Below are positions 8,725-17,355 of a stretch of 64,000 nt of DNA, in pieces. The stretch lies in contig NZ_JAFCLN010000010.1 of assembly GCF_018129385.1 (NCBI RefSeq), positions 1 to 64,000 of the forward strand, read 5' to 3'. Each line of letters begins with the position of its first letter. Position 1 is the stretch's first letter. The notes under the pieces were generated by a model that did not search any database, had not been told where the DNA came from, and worked only from the letters and a program-made list of their open reading frames with translations. Source of the DNA: Bradyrhizobium lablabi (lineage in GTDB: Bacteria; Pseudomonadota; Alphaproteobacteria; Rhizobiales; Xanthobacteraceae). The position numbers were made by a program, and so were the translations under genes.

Positions 8725-11700
8725 ATGCCTTTCCAAAAACTGCTGATCGCCAATCGCGGCGAGATCGCCATTCGCATCGCCCGCGCCGCCGCGGAAGTTG
8801 GTCTCAGGACGGTCGCGATCTATCCCGCCGACGATGCGGCCTCGCTGCATGTGCGCACGGCCGACGAGAGCGACGAAATCCCCGGGCGGGGCGCGCGGGC
8901 CTATCTCGATATCGAGGCGGTTATCGCCGTCGCACGGGCAGCGGGATGCGATGCGCTGCATCCCGGCTACGGCTTTCTCAGCGAAAACCCCGCTCTCGCC
9001 CGGCGCTGCGCCGAGGCGGGGATCACCTTCATCGGCCCGGCACCGGAAGCGCTGGAACTGTTCGGCGACAAGGCGAGGGCAAAGGCGCTGGCGAAGGATT
9101 GCGGCGTGCCCATCATTGACGGCACGGAAGGACCGACCACGCTGGAGCAGGCCGCCGCGTTCCTCGCGACCCACGGCGCCATCATGATCAAGGCGATCGC
9201 CGGCGGCGGCGGGCGCGGCATGCGCATCGTCGAGGACGCCGCCGGGCTGGAAGAAGCCTTTGCCCGCTGCCAGTCCGAGGCGATGGCGGCCTTCGGCAGC
9301 GGGGAGGTCTATGTCGAACGGCTGATCCGGAAAGCGCGCCACATTGAGGTGCAGATCATCGGCGACCGCCATGGCGCGATCAGCCATCTCTGGGAGCGCG
9401 AATGCACCATCCAGCGCCGCAACCAGAAGCTCATCGAGGTCGCACCCAGCCCGTCGCTGAAGGAAGCCCTGCGCTCGCGCATCATCGAGGCCGCCAAGCA
9501 GCTCGCCGCCGCCGCGCGCTATGACAATCTCGGCACCTTCGAATTCCTCGTCGATGACGATGCCAAGGGCAATGCCGATCCGTTCGCCTTCATCGAGGCC
9601 AATCCGCGGCTTCAGGTCGAGCACACCGTGACGGAGCAGGTGCTCGGGCTCGATCTGGTGAGGGCTCAGCTCGCCGTCGCCGCCGGTGCGACGCTCGGCT
9701 CGCTCGGCCTCGCCCAGCCCTATGTGCCGAAACCGCGCGGCTATGCCATGCAGCTTCGCGTCAATATGGAAGTGATGGACGAGCATGGGGCGACCCAGCC
9801 GACCGGCGGGACGCTGAAGATGTTCGACCTGCCGTCCGGGCCGGGCGTGCGCGTCGATACGTTCGGCTATTCCGGCTACAAGACCAGCGCCGCCTTCGAC
9901 TCGCTGCTGGCCAAGGTGATCGTGCATTCGCCCGGCGCGGAATGGACGGACGTTGTGCGCAAGGCGTCGCGGGCGCTGCGCGAGTTCCGCATCGGTGGCC
10001 TCGACACCAACATTCCGTTCCTGTCGGCGGTGCTGGCGCATCCCGGCTTTGCCGCCAACCGCATCAGTACCGCCTTCATCGACACGCATATCGCCGATCT
10101 CGTGGCCGCCACCCGGGAAGTCTCGCTGTCGCCGGTGCCGGAAGGCGACGACAATGCACCGGTTCAGGAGCCGGTCGAATCCACCGCCGGCCCTGAAGGG
10201 TCCGTTGCGGTGACGGCGCCGCTTCAGGGCACCATCGTCACTATCGATGTCGGCGAAGGCGAGTTGGTGCGGCCGGGCCAGCAGATTGCCGTGCTCGAAT
10301 CCATGAAGATGGAGCATCTGGTCAATGCGCCGCACGGCGGCAGGGTGACCGGCATCGCCAGCGGTGTGGGCACCACCTTGATGCAGGGCGAGGCCATCCT
10401 GTTCCTCGAGCCGCTGGAGCTTGATGGGCACGACGTCGCCGAGGAAACCGAGGTCGATCTCGATCATATCCGCGCCGATCTTGCCGAGCTGAACGCGCGG
10501 CACGCGTTCACGCGCGACGAGAACCGCCCCTCGGCGGTCGAGCGGCGGCGCAAGACCAACCAGCGCACCGCGCGCGAGAACATCGCGCAATTGGTCGATC
10601 CCGGCTCCTTTATCGAATACGGCTCGCTCGCGATTGCCGCGCAGCGGCGGCGGCGCACCGTCGACGATCTCATCCAGAACACGCCGGCCGACGGCCTCAT
10701 ATCCGGCGTTGCCACCGTGAACGCAGACAAATTCGGATCCGAAGGCGCGCGCTGCATGGTGATCGCCTATGACTACACCGTGCTGGCGGGCACGCAGGGT
10801 CACATGAACCACAAGAAGATCGACCGCATGCTCACCCTGACGGAGCAGTGGCGGTTGCCGCTGGTGTTTTATGCCGAAGGCGGCGGCGGCCGCCCGGGCG
10901 ATACCGACCGGCTCGGCATGACCGGGCTCGACGGGCCGTCCTTTGTGCAATTCGCAAGACTGTCGGGGCTCGTGCCGGTGGTCGGTGTCGTGTCCGGCTA
11001 TTGCTTTGCCGGCAATGCCGCGATGCTCGGCTGCTGCGATGTGATCATTGCGACCAAAAATGCCTCGATCGGCATGGGCGGCCCCGCGATGATCGAGGGC
11101 GGCGGGCTCGGCGTCTATCATCCGGCCGAAGTCGGCCCGGTGTCGTTCCAGTCGCCGAACGGCGTCATCGACATTCTCGTCGAGGACGAGGAGGAGGCGA
11201 CCGGCGCGGCGCAACAATACCTGTCCTATTTCCAGGGCGCGGTGGCCGACTGGAAAGCGCCGGACCAGCGCCTGCTACGGCGCGCGATTCCGGAGAATCG
11301 CTTACGGGTCTACGACATCCGCACCGTCATCGATCTGCTCGCCGACGAGGGCTCCGTGCTGGAAATCCGCCGGGATTTTGGCGTCGGCATGATCACGGCC
11401 TTCATCCGCATCGAGGGAAAGCCGTTCGGGCTGATCGCGAACAACCCAAAACATCTCGGCGGCGCGATCGATGCGCCGGCCGGCGACAAGGCCGCGCGCT
11501 TCATGCAGCTATGCGATGCCTTCGATATCCCGATCGTGTCCCTGTGCGACACGCCCGGCTTCATGGTCGGGCCGGAAGCGGAAAAGACCGCGATCGTGCG
11601 CCACGTCGCGCGCATGTTCGTGACCGGCGCGAGCCTCACCGTGCCGCTGTTCGGCATCGTGCTGCGCAAGGGTTATGGCTTAGGGGCGCAGTCGATGATC

Positions 11701-12024
11701 GGCGGCGGCTTTCACGCTTCCTTCTTCACCGTGGCATGGCCGACCGGCGAGTTCGGCGGCATGGGGCTGGAAGGTTATGTCCGGCTTGGCTTCCGGAAAG
11801 AAATGGAAGCGATCGAGGATCCGGTCGAGCGCGAGAATTACTACAAGGCCAAGGTTGCCGAGCTCTATGCCAACGGCAAGGCCGTCTCGATCGCCTCGGT
11901 GCTGGAGATCGACGAGGTGATCGATCCGGCCGAAACGCGCCACTGGATCATGTCGGGCCTGCGCTCGGTGCCGAAGCCAGAGCCGCGCACCCACCGCAAG
12001 CGCCCGTGCATCGACGCGTGGTGA
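8725..12024 (+). CDS. Single-chain biotin-dependent acyl-CoA carboxylase (BC-BCCP-CT fusion)
   Basis: The protein has 1099 residues. Residues 1-450 are a biotin carboxylase beginning MPFQKLLIANRGEIAIRIARA, with an ATP-grasp glycine loop (GGGGRGM, near 160). A biotinyl domain covers about 490-570, with the biotin lysine Lys528 in ESMKMEH. Residues 590-1090 are a two-part carboxyltransferase (AGNAAMLGCCDVII; GGGFHASFF). Most acyl-CoA carboxylases split these functions between subunits. Fusions of this length and order match the single-chain long-chain acyl-CoA carboxylases described from Mycobacterium avium and Rhodopseudomonas. It would carboxylate an acyl-CoA using ATP and bicarbonate. ATG 8725 is chosen because the conserved start begins there. 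The last 184 bases are repeated at 12113. Confidence 0.9.
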   Translation: MPFQKLLIANRGEIAIRIARAAAEVGLRTVAIYPADDAASLHVRTADESDEIPGRGARAYLDIEAVIAVARAAGCDALHPGYGFLSENPALARRCAEAGITFIGPAPEALELFGDKARAKALAKDCGVPIIDGTEGPTTLEQAAAFLATHGAIMIKAIAGGGGRGMRIVEDAAGLEEAFARCQSEAMAAFGSGEVYVERLIRKARHIEVQIIGDRHGAISHLWERECTIQRRNQKLIEVAPSPSLKEALRSRIIEAAKQLAAAARYDNLGTFEFLVDDDAKGNADPFAFIEANPRLQVEHTVTEQVLGLDLVRAQLAVAAGATLGSLGLAQPYVPKPRGYAMQLRVNMEVMDEHGATQPTGGTLKMFDLPSGPGVRVDTFGYSGYKTSAAFDSLLAKVIVHSPGAEWTDVVRKASRALREFRIGGLDTNIPFLSAVLAHPGFAANRISTAFIDTHIADLVAATREVSLSPVPEGDDNAPVQEPVESTAGPEGSVAVTAPLQGTIVTIDVGEGELVRPGQQIAVLESMKMEHLVNAPHGGRVTGIASGVGTTLMQGEAILFLEPLELDGHDVAEETEVDLDHIRADLAELNARHAFTRDENRPSAVERRRKTNQRTARENIAQLVDPGSFIEYGSLAIAAQRRRRTVDDLIQNTPADGLISGVATVNADKFGSEGARCMVIAYDYTVLAGTQGHMNHKKIDRMLTLTEQWRLPLVFYAEGGGGRPGDTDRLGMTGLDGPSFVQFARLSGLVPVVGVVSGYCFAGNAAMLGCCDVIIATKNASIGMGGPAMIEGGGLGVYHPAEVGPVSFQSPNGVIDILVEDEEEATGAAQQYLSYFQGAVADWKAPDQRLLRRAIPENRLRVYDIRTVIDLLADEGSVLEIRRDFGVGMITAFIRIEGKPFGLIANNPKHLGGAIDAPAGDKAARFMQLCDAFDIPIVSLCDTPGFMVGPEAEKTAIVRHVARMFVTGASLTVPLFGIVLRKGYGLGAQSMIGGGFHASFFTVAWPTGEFGGMGLEGYVRLGFRKEMEAIEDPVERENYYKAKVAELYANGKAVSIASVLEIDEVIDPAETRHWIMSGLRSVPKPEPRTHRKRPCIDAW

Positions 12025-12030
12025 TGAAGG

Positions 12031-12110
12031 CGTAGGGTGGGTTAGCGAAGCGTAACCCACCGTCTTCGCGCGGCATCGGTGGGTTACGCCTTCGGCTAAC
12101 CCACCCTACG
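12031..12110. repeat. Palindromic repeat, family CGTAGGGTGGGTTAG (copy A)
   Basis: The element begins CGTAGGGTGGGTTAGC and ends GCTAACCCACCCTACG, a perfect terminal palindrome, with internal CGTAACCCACC and GGTGGGTTACG arms. It starts 6 bp after the carboxylase stop. A second copy lies at 12301-12384, on the other side of a duplicated carboxylase tail. Confidence 0.85.
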
Positions 12111-12112
12111 TG

Positions 12113-12296
12113 CTACAAGGCCAAGGTTGCCGAGCTCTATGCCAACGGCAAGGCAGTCTCGATTGCCTCCGTGCTGGAGATCGACGAGGTGATCGATCCC
12201 GCCGAAACGCGCCACTGGATCATGTCGGGCCTGCGCTCGGTGCCGAAGCCAGAGCCGCGCACCCACCGCAAGCGGCCGTGCATCGACGCCTGGTAG
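12113..12296 (+). pseudogene. Duplicated 3' end of the acyl-CoA carboxylase gene
   Basis: These 184 bases align without gaps to 11841-12024. The reading frame is kept and encodes the same last 60 residues (YKAKVAELYANGK to CIDAW). I count six base differences, all synonymous third-position changes, plus a different stop (TAG instead of TGA). The fragment has no start or upstream domain and is not expected to give a protein. It sits between two copies of the same palindromic repeat, which points to recombination. Because every coding difference is silent, the fragment probably diverged as part of a working gene. Confidence 0.88.
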
Positions 12297-12300
12297 CCTT

Positions 12301-12384
12301 CGTAGGGTGGGTTAGCCGAAGGCGTAACCCACCATCTTCTTCGCCAAGAAATCGGTAGGTTACGCTTCGCTAACCCACCCTACG
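12301..12384. repeat. Palindromic repeat, family CGTAGGGTGGGTTAG (copy B)
   Basis: This is the same family as 12031-12110, with ends CGTAGGGTGGGTTAGC and GCTAACCCACCCTACG; the loop sequence differs. It lies between the carboxylase tail duplicate and the 3' end of the leftward BVMO gene. Confidence 0.85.
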
Positions 12385-12400
12385 CAGACGCGTTCCGCCG

Positions 12401-14017
12401 CTACGCCAATCTCAACTCATCATACCCCTTCGCCGCCACCTCGTCGCAGCGCGCGCGATAGGCCGGCGCGCTGCCGCTGTAGCGCGCGATGATGCGGGTC
12501 TGCTTGCCCTCGACGTTCCGGTTGATGCCAGTCATCCAGGAGTCTACCTCGTTGGAGAGCAAGCCGACGCCCAAAGACTTGACGTGATCGGTCCAGTCGT
12601 CGACGCCCTCACGGGTTGCTTCCAGCCGCGTCAATCCATTGTCGCGCGCGAAGCGGATCAATCCGGTCACCCAGTCGACGCTGTATTCGATGCTGCGCGG
12701 AATATTGCCGAGCGCGGTATGCGGGCCCATCAGCATCATCATGTTGGGAAATTCGTCGATCATCAGGCCGAGATAGGTCGAGGGCCCGCTCTTCCATTTG
12801 TCCTTCAGTAGCGCACCGCCAGCGCCGCGGAAATCGATCTTGTCAAAGGAGCCGGTGATGGCGTCGAAGCCGGTCGCATAGATGATGATATCGAACTCGA
12901 ATTCCCGCTCGCTGGTCTTGATGCCGGCAGGCGTGATGCGCTCGATCGGCGTTTCCGTGATGTCGACCAGCTCGACATTGTCGCGGTTGTAGACCTCGTA
13001 ATAGAACGTCTCGAGCGGCAGCCGCCGCGTGCCAAAGCCGTGATTCCTCGGGATCAGCTTTTCCGCGACCTTCGGGTCCTTCACGCGCTGGCGAATCTTT
13101 CGCGCAACGAAATCGCTGATGGTCGCATTGGCCTTGCGGTCGATCAGGATGTCGCGAAAATTGCCCTGCCAGATGCCGAAACCGCGCTCGCCATAGAGCT
13201 TTTCGTAGAACGCCTCGCGCTCCTCGTCGGACACCTCGAACGCGCCGCGCGGGTCAGGCGTGTGGATGAAGCAGGCAAACGTTTCCTGGCATCGCCGAAA
13301 CATCTCGGGATAGCCGGCCTTGATCTTCCTCTGGGTCTCGGCGTCGATCTTGCCGTTGTGGAGCGGTGCACACCAGTTGGGCGTGCGCTGGAACACGGTG
13401 AGATGGCCGACTTCCGAGGCAATTGTCTGGATGGTCTGCACGCCGGTGGCGCCGGTGCCGATGACCGCGACGCGCTTGCCGGTGAAATCGACGGGATCGT
13501 GCGGCCAGCGCGCGGTGTGGAACGACTTTCCCTGGAACGAGTCGCGCCCTTCAATTCGAGGCAAGGTGGGAGTCGAAAGCGGCCCGATCGCGGTGATCAA
13601 AAAGCGGCAGGTATGATGGCTGCCATCTTCGAGCGTGATACGCCAGCTTCGCGTATCCTCCTGATAGATCGCCGCAGTGACGCGGCTCCTGAACCGGATA
13701 TCGCGGCGCAGGTCGAACTTGTCGGCGACGTAATTGCAATAGCGCAGCGTTTCGGGTTGGCCGGCAAAATGCTCGGACCATTCCCATTCCTCCAGCAGTT
13801 CCTTCGAGAAGGAGTAGCCGTAGGAATAGCTTTCGGAATCGAAGCGCGCGCCGGGATAGCGATTCCAGTACCAGGTGCCGCCGACATTGGTGCCGGCCTC
13901 GAACACGCGCACGCTCAAGTCCAATTCGCGCAGGCGATAGAGCTGGTACATGCCCGACAGGCCCGCGCCGATGACGATGGCGTCGTAGTCAAGGTCGAGC
14001 TGAGGCGCGGCGGACAC
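12401..14017 (-). CDS. Flavin-dependent Baeyer-Villiger monooxygenase (CHMO-like), BVMO 1
   Basis: The 538-residue cytoplasmic enzyme would use FAD, NADPH and oxygen to insert an oxygen next to a ketone. A first dinucleotide-binding motif GAGLSG lies at 17-22, followed by GGTWYWNRYPGARFD. The BVMO fingerprint FQGKSFHTARWP is at 161-172, and a second Rossmann motif GTGATG is near 187-192. Length and lack of an N-terminal extension place it with cyclohexanone/phenylacetone-type enzymes. The start is a GTG at 14017 with AAGGAAA upstream. It is divergent from a GST-like gene 134 bp away. The ketone substrate is unknown. Confidence 0.9.
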   Translation of the reverse strand: MSAAPQLDLDYDAIVIGAGLSGMYQLYRLRELDLSVRVFEAGTNVGGTWYWNRYPGARFDSESYSYGYSFSKELLEEWEWSEHFAGQPETLRYCNYVADKFDLRRDIRFRSRVTAAIYQEDTRSWRITLEDGSHHTCRFLITAIGPLSTPTLPRIEGRDSFQGKSFHTARWPHDPVDFTGKRVAVIGTGATGVQTIQTIASEVGHLTVFQRTPNWCAPLHNGKIDAETQRKIKAGYPEMFRRCQETFACFIHTPDPRGAFEVSDEEREAFYEKLYGERGFGIWQGNFRDILIDRKANATISDFVARKIRQRVKDPKVAEKLIPRNHGFGTRRLPLETFYYEVYNRDNVELVDITETPIERITPAGIKTSEREFEFDIIIYATGFDAITGSFDKIDFRGAGGALLKDKWKSGPSTYLGLMIDEFPNMMMLMGPHTALGNIPRSIEYSVDWVTGLIRFARDNGLTRLEATREGVDDWTDHVKSLGVGLLSNEVDSWMTGINRNVEGKQTRIIARYSGSAPAYRARCDEVAAKGYDELRLA

Positions 14018-14151
14018 GGGCGTTTCCTTATGTTTATGCGTTGAGCAAGGCTAACCGGTCCCGCGGCGGGCGACAAATGCGGCGGAAGCATAGCCGTTGC
14101 AGTTTTCGGTCTGGCTGCGATGATAACCCTGATGGTGATGGATGGAATGGC

Positions 14152-15162
14152 ATGAGTGAGGGACGTTACCGGCTGATCGGCTCGACCGCCTCGCCTTACG
14201 CGATCAAGTTGCGCGCCCTGATGCGCTATCGAAAAATTCCGTTCGACTGGGTGATCATGACCAAGGCGCTGCGCGCGGCGACCGCGCATCTGCGCCCGAT
14301 GCTGATCCCGGTGCTGCAATACCCTGACGGCACCTACCGCGGCGAAACCACGGCGCTGGCCTACGATCTCGAAGCGCGGCATCCGCACCGCTCGGTCATT
14401 CCCGATGACAAGGCGGTCGCCTTCGTCTGCGACCTCCTGGAAGACCTTGCCGACGAATGGGCGGTCAAGCCGCTGTTCCTGTTCCGGTGGTGGGATCCGG
14501 AGGACCAGGCCTATGTCTCGCGCTGGGCCGGCGAGGAATGGTCGACGTCGGAGGCCGAGACCGGCAGCGCGCAGGAAATCGAGGAATTCCGCACGCGCCA
14601 GATTTCGCGCATGGTCATTCTCGGCGCTACGGCCGAAAACAAGCCGCTGCTGGAAGAGAGCTACCGGAGAATTTTGGCGGCGTTCGAGCCGCATGTCCGC
14701 ATGACCAGATATCTGTTCGGCAGCCGGCCGTCGCTGGCCGACTTCGCCTGGTTCGGCCAGCTCAGCGAGATGGCGACCGATCCGACGCCGATGCGGATCA
14801 TGCGCGAGCGGGCGCCGTTCACCGATCACTGGGTGCGGCGGCTCGATGATGCTTCCGGCGTCGACGGCGCGTGGTATCCCCGCGAGCAGGCGCTCGGCGG
14901 CATGGCGGAAGCCTTGCTCAGGATCGCGGGCGAACTCTATCTGCCGTTCCTTGCCGCCAATGCCGAGGCCTTCGCAAGCGGCCTGGAGCGCCTGGAGATC
15001 AATGTCTGGGGTCTGCCATATGCGCTGGCGCCGTTCAAATATCAGGTCAAGTGTTTGCAGCAGCTTCGCGAAAAATTCGCGGCGCTGGATGCGGAGCATC
15101 GCCGCGCTTTGCGACCGGTGCTGGAACGGACCGGCTGCTGGGATTATCTCGCGGTGTCGTAA
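14152..15162 (+). CDS. Glutathione S-transferase-like protein
   Basis: The 336-residue protein opens with a thioredoxin-fold GST N-terminal domain: YRLIGSTASPYAIKLRALMRYRKIPFDWV, then LIPVLQYPDGTYRGETTALAYDLEARHP, with the cis-Pro (IPVL) and the glutathione-contacting E-T/S position. A long helical C-terminal half includes LFGSRPSLADFAWFGQL, a typical GST helix with its capping Asp. It is longer than most bacterial GSTs (about 200-230), the extra length lying at the C-terminus. ATG 14152 is chosen because the conserved domain begins there. It converges on the zinc-ribbon genes with only 3 bp between stops. Conjugation activity is plausible but not shown. Confidence 0.75.
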   Translation: MSEGRYRLIGSTASPYAIKLRALMRYRKIPFDWVIMTKALRAATAHLRPMLIPVLQYPDGTYRGETTALAYDLEARHPHRSVIPDDKAVAFVCDLLEDLADEWAVKPLFLFRWWDPEDQAYVSRWAGEEWSTSEAETGSAQEIEEFRTRQISRMVILGATAENKPLLEESYRRILAAFEPHVRMTRYLFGSRPSLADFAWFGQLSEMATDPTPMRIMRERAPFTDHWVRRLDDASGVDGAWYPREQALGGMAEALLRIAGELYLPFLAANAEAFASGLERLEINVWGLPYALAPFKYQVKCLQQLREKFAALDAEHRRALRPVLERTGCWDYLAVS

Positions 15163-15165
15163 GGT

Positions 15166-15420
15166 CTAGGTCGACGTGCGATCGTAGACCGCTGGCTGCG
15201 GGGCCGTCACCTTGACTTCTTCCTGCTCCCGCAGCACGCGGCGCAGCCTGCGTGCGTCCAGCAGCGCCTTCTGCACGTTCTTGTCGATGGCGCTTTCCTC
15301 GAAGAAGATGATCACTTCGCAGTTCGGGCATTGCCGGGAATAGCCGGGCTGTAGCCGTTTGGCTCGTTCGCGAAACGCCGACTTGCATCGCGTGCAACGG
15401 ATCTGGACAGTGTCGGACAT
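15166..15420 (-). CDS. Small zinc-ribbon protein (paralogue of the next gene)
   Basis: The 84-residue protein has two CxxC pairs, CTRC near the N-terminus and CPNC about 20 residues later, giving a zinc-ribbon of the MJ0042-like kind. A basic helix (LLDARRLRRVLREQEEV) follows. Its start codon abuts the stop of the 67-residue paralogue at 15421-15423 with no gap, so the two are translationally linked. Such ribbons often bind nucleic acid or a protein partner; no function can be assigned. Confidence 0.75.
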   Translation of the reverse strand: MSDTVQIRCTRCKSAFRERAKRLQPGYSRQCPNCEVIIFFEESAIDKNVQKALLDARRLRRVLREQEEVKVTAPQPAVYDRTST

Positions 15421-15624
15421 TCAGTGAGCGGCCATTGCCTGCCGGCGCAAACGGCGGGCCTGGCTCAGCGCCTGCCGGATCGCGCTGTTGTTGGATTCGC
15501 TCTCGAACACGATCGACGTGGCGCAATGGGTGCACGGCATGGAATAGCCGCCCCGGATCTTCTTGGCCTTCTCTTTCATGGTGCCCCCGCATTTCGGGCA
15601 CTGCACTCTGATCAGTTCAGACAT
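15421..15624 (-). CDS. Small zinc-ribbon protein (tandem paralogue)
   Basis: The 67-residue protein begins MSELIRVQCPKCGG. It has a second CxxC (CTHC) about 20 residues on, followed by SESNNSAIRQALSQARRLRRQ, closely parallel to the next gene's layout. ATG 15624 is chosen because GAGGAG lies at good spacing upstream; a longer frame to 15678 lacks this. The two genes look like a tandem duplication and form a two-gene operon. Function unknown. Confidence 0.75.
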   Translation of the reverse strand: MSELIRVQCPKCGGTMKEKAKKIRGGYSMPCTHCATSIVFESESNNSAIRQALSQARRLRRQAMAAH

Positions 15625-15852
15625 GGCGGGCTCCTCTTGGGGGCACGCTATTGGGAAGCTCGTTAAGTTTTCCTTCATCCTTCAGAGGCCGGGTTCCACT
15701 CCGCCGGGGAAGGTAAATGAACTCCGAACGTCCTTCTCTCCCGACGAAATTTTCCGATGCTTCAGAAGGATGCTGCATTGCACTGACGGCGGGACCAAAT
15801 GTCCGCCGCTTGCGTTAGCCGCGATGCCGTCGCCGACTTAAGGGGAACCCGG

Positions 15853-16992
15853 ATGGACGTTTTCGTTGCCGAGCTCGAGCATATCCTCGGCTGGATTCCC
15901 TATTGGGTGATCGGGCTCAGTCTGGTTGTTGCGGCCGTGATCGTCGCGCTGACGGTGCATCGTCTCGCGAAGTCCATCGCCAGACGGCTGATTGGAAAAG
16001 ACCGCCCGGTGGCGCTGCTCTTCCTCGACAGAACCTCCGGGCCGGTCAGGCTGGCGCTCTGCCTTGCGGCGGTGGCCATCGTCCTGCCGTTTGCTCCGCT
16101 GAACGATACGCTGCGCAGCGAACTCAGCCATTGCTCCGGCGTAGCGGTCATCGCGCTGATTGGCTGGATATCCATTCGCGCCGTCGACATGGGTGCGGCG
16201 CGCTATCTACAGCGGTTTCGTCTCGACACCGACGAAAACTTCCTCGCCCGCAAGCACGTCACGCAGGTTCGCGTATTCAAGCGCGTCATCGACACGCTGA
16301 TCGTCATCATCGCGGTTTCCACCGCCTTGATGACCTTCGAGTCCGTCAAGCAATATGGCGTCAGCCTGTTTGCCTCCGCCGGCGCCGCCGGCCTGATCGT
16401 CGGTCTTGCGGCAAGGCCGCTGCTCAGCAACCTGATCGCCGGCGTGCAGATCGCGATCACCCAGCCGATCCGCATCGAGGACGCCGTCATCGTCGAGAAT
16501 GAATGGGGCTGGGTCGAGGACATCGCCTCGACCTATGTGGTGATCCGCCTCTGGGACTGGCGCCGGATGGTGGTGCCGCTGGCTTATTTCATCGAGCGTC
16601 CGTTCCAGAACTGGACGCGTGACACCGCCTCGCTGATCGGCACCATCATGCTGCATGTCGACTACGGCGCCGATGTCGGCCGCATCCGGCGCAAGCTCGA
16701 AGAGGTGGCGCAGGGCTCAAAGCTGTGGGACGGCGCCGTCGTCAACCTACAGGTCGTCGAGACCCATCCGCAAACGATCGAGCTGCGGGCGCTGGTCAGC
16801 GCAAGGAACGCGCCGCAATCCTGGGACCTGCGGTGCGAGGTCAGGGAAAAGCTGCTCGCCTTCATTCGCGAGGAGATGCCGGAAGCGATGCCACGGGAAC
16901 GCTCGTTCGTCGCGCCCGTCAGCGCCGACTTCCGGAACGGAGGGGGCGACAACGCCGTGGTTGGCCTGGCGGCGGCGAGGGCGCACAATTGA
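15853..16992 (+). CDS. MscS-family mechanosensitive ion channel
   Basis: The 379-residue inner-membrane protein has hydrophobic segments at about 10-35, 65-85, 95-115 and 160-178. The pore helix follows (LFASAGAAGLIVGLAARPLLSNLIAG), rich in Gly/Ala as in MscS TM3. The beta domain comes next (VENEWGWVEDIASTYVVIRLWDWRRMVVPLAYFIERPFQNWT), then a soluble C-terminal region. Such channels release solutes during osmotic downshock. ATG 15853 is preceded by AGGGGAA. It converges with a small leftward gene 6 bp downstream and shows no operon link. Confidence 0.9.
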   Translation: MDVFVAELEHILGWIPYWVIGLSLVVAAVIVALTVHRLAKSIARRLIGKDRPVALLFLDRTSGPVRLALCLAAVAIVLPFAPLNDTLRSELSHCSGVAVIALIGWISIRAVDMGAARYLQRFRLDTDENFLARKHVTQVRVFKRVIDTLIVIIAVSTALMTFESVKQYGVSLFASAGAAGLIVGLAARPLLSNLIAGVQIAITQPIRIEDAVIVENEWGWVEDIASTYVVIRLWDWRRMVVPLAYFIERPFQNWTRDTASLIGTIMLHVDYGADVGRIRRKLEEVAQGSKLWDGAVVNLQVVETHPQTIELRALVSARNAPQSWDLRCEVREKLLAFIREEMPEAMPRERSFVAPVSADFRNGGGDNAVVGLAAARAHN

Positions 16993-16998
16993 GCCGAG

Positions 16999-17346
16999 CT
17001 AACCCCTCGGGAAATCCTTGCGCATTGCGATCTCGGCCGCGTCGCCGGGAGAAAGGATGGGGCCATCGAATGCCGGCTGTGGTTCGGTGACGATGTCGTA
17101 CAACGAAATCTGCTTGACCGGCTTTGCCAGCAACTGGCGGATGCAGTCCGCGAGCGTGCCGTTATAGACGACGTACGGTGTCTTGCCGGCCACCCGTTGG
17201 CTATTCAGCGACGGCCATTTCTTCAGGTCGGCCGGAACGTCATAAGCGATCGGAACATCTTCCCGGAACATGGTTCGCCCGCCTTCGGCAAAATCACCGC
17301 TCAGGATAATCGCAGAGCGGTAAATAGTTTCCGAACGGAGCGACAC
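16999..17346 (-). CDS. Hypothetical protein
   Basis: The open frame encodes 115 residues from a GTG at 17346, or 90 from the ATG at 17271 (MFREDVPIAYDVP), which has a purine-rich GGCGGG upstream. The sequence is soluble, with a PAYDVP-like N-terminal part and VVYNGTLADCIRQLLAKPVKQISLYDI in the middle. No signal peptide, membrane segment or known motif is visible. It is 9 bp downstream of the HCCA-isomerase-like gene and may be co-transcribed with it. Confidence 0.55.
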   Translation of the reverse strand: MSLRSETIYRSAIILSGDFAEGGRTMFREDVPIAYDVPADLKKWPSLNSQRVAGKTPYVVYNGTLADCIRQLLAKPVKQISLYDIVTEPQPAFDGPILSPGDAAEIAMRKDFPRG

Positions 17347-17355
17347 GACAAAATC

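Noticed and set aside
8527..11217. A very long open frame (about 896 codons) antisense to the carboxylase gene
   Set aside because: It mirrors codon-position GC bias of the real gene on the other strand, is rich in Arg/His/Gly without domains, and has no ribosome site. Similar antisense frames at 44885-46714, 27519-29327 and 57109-58608 were dropped for the same reason.
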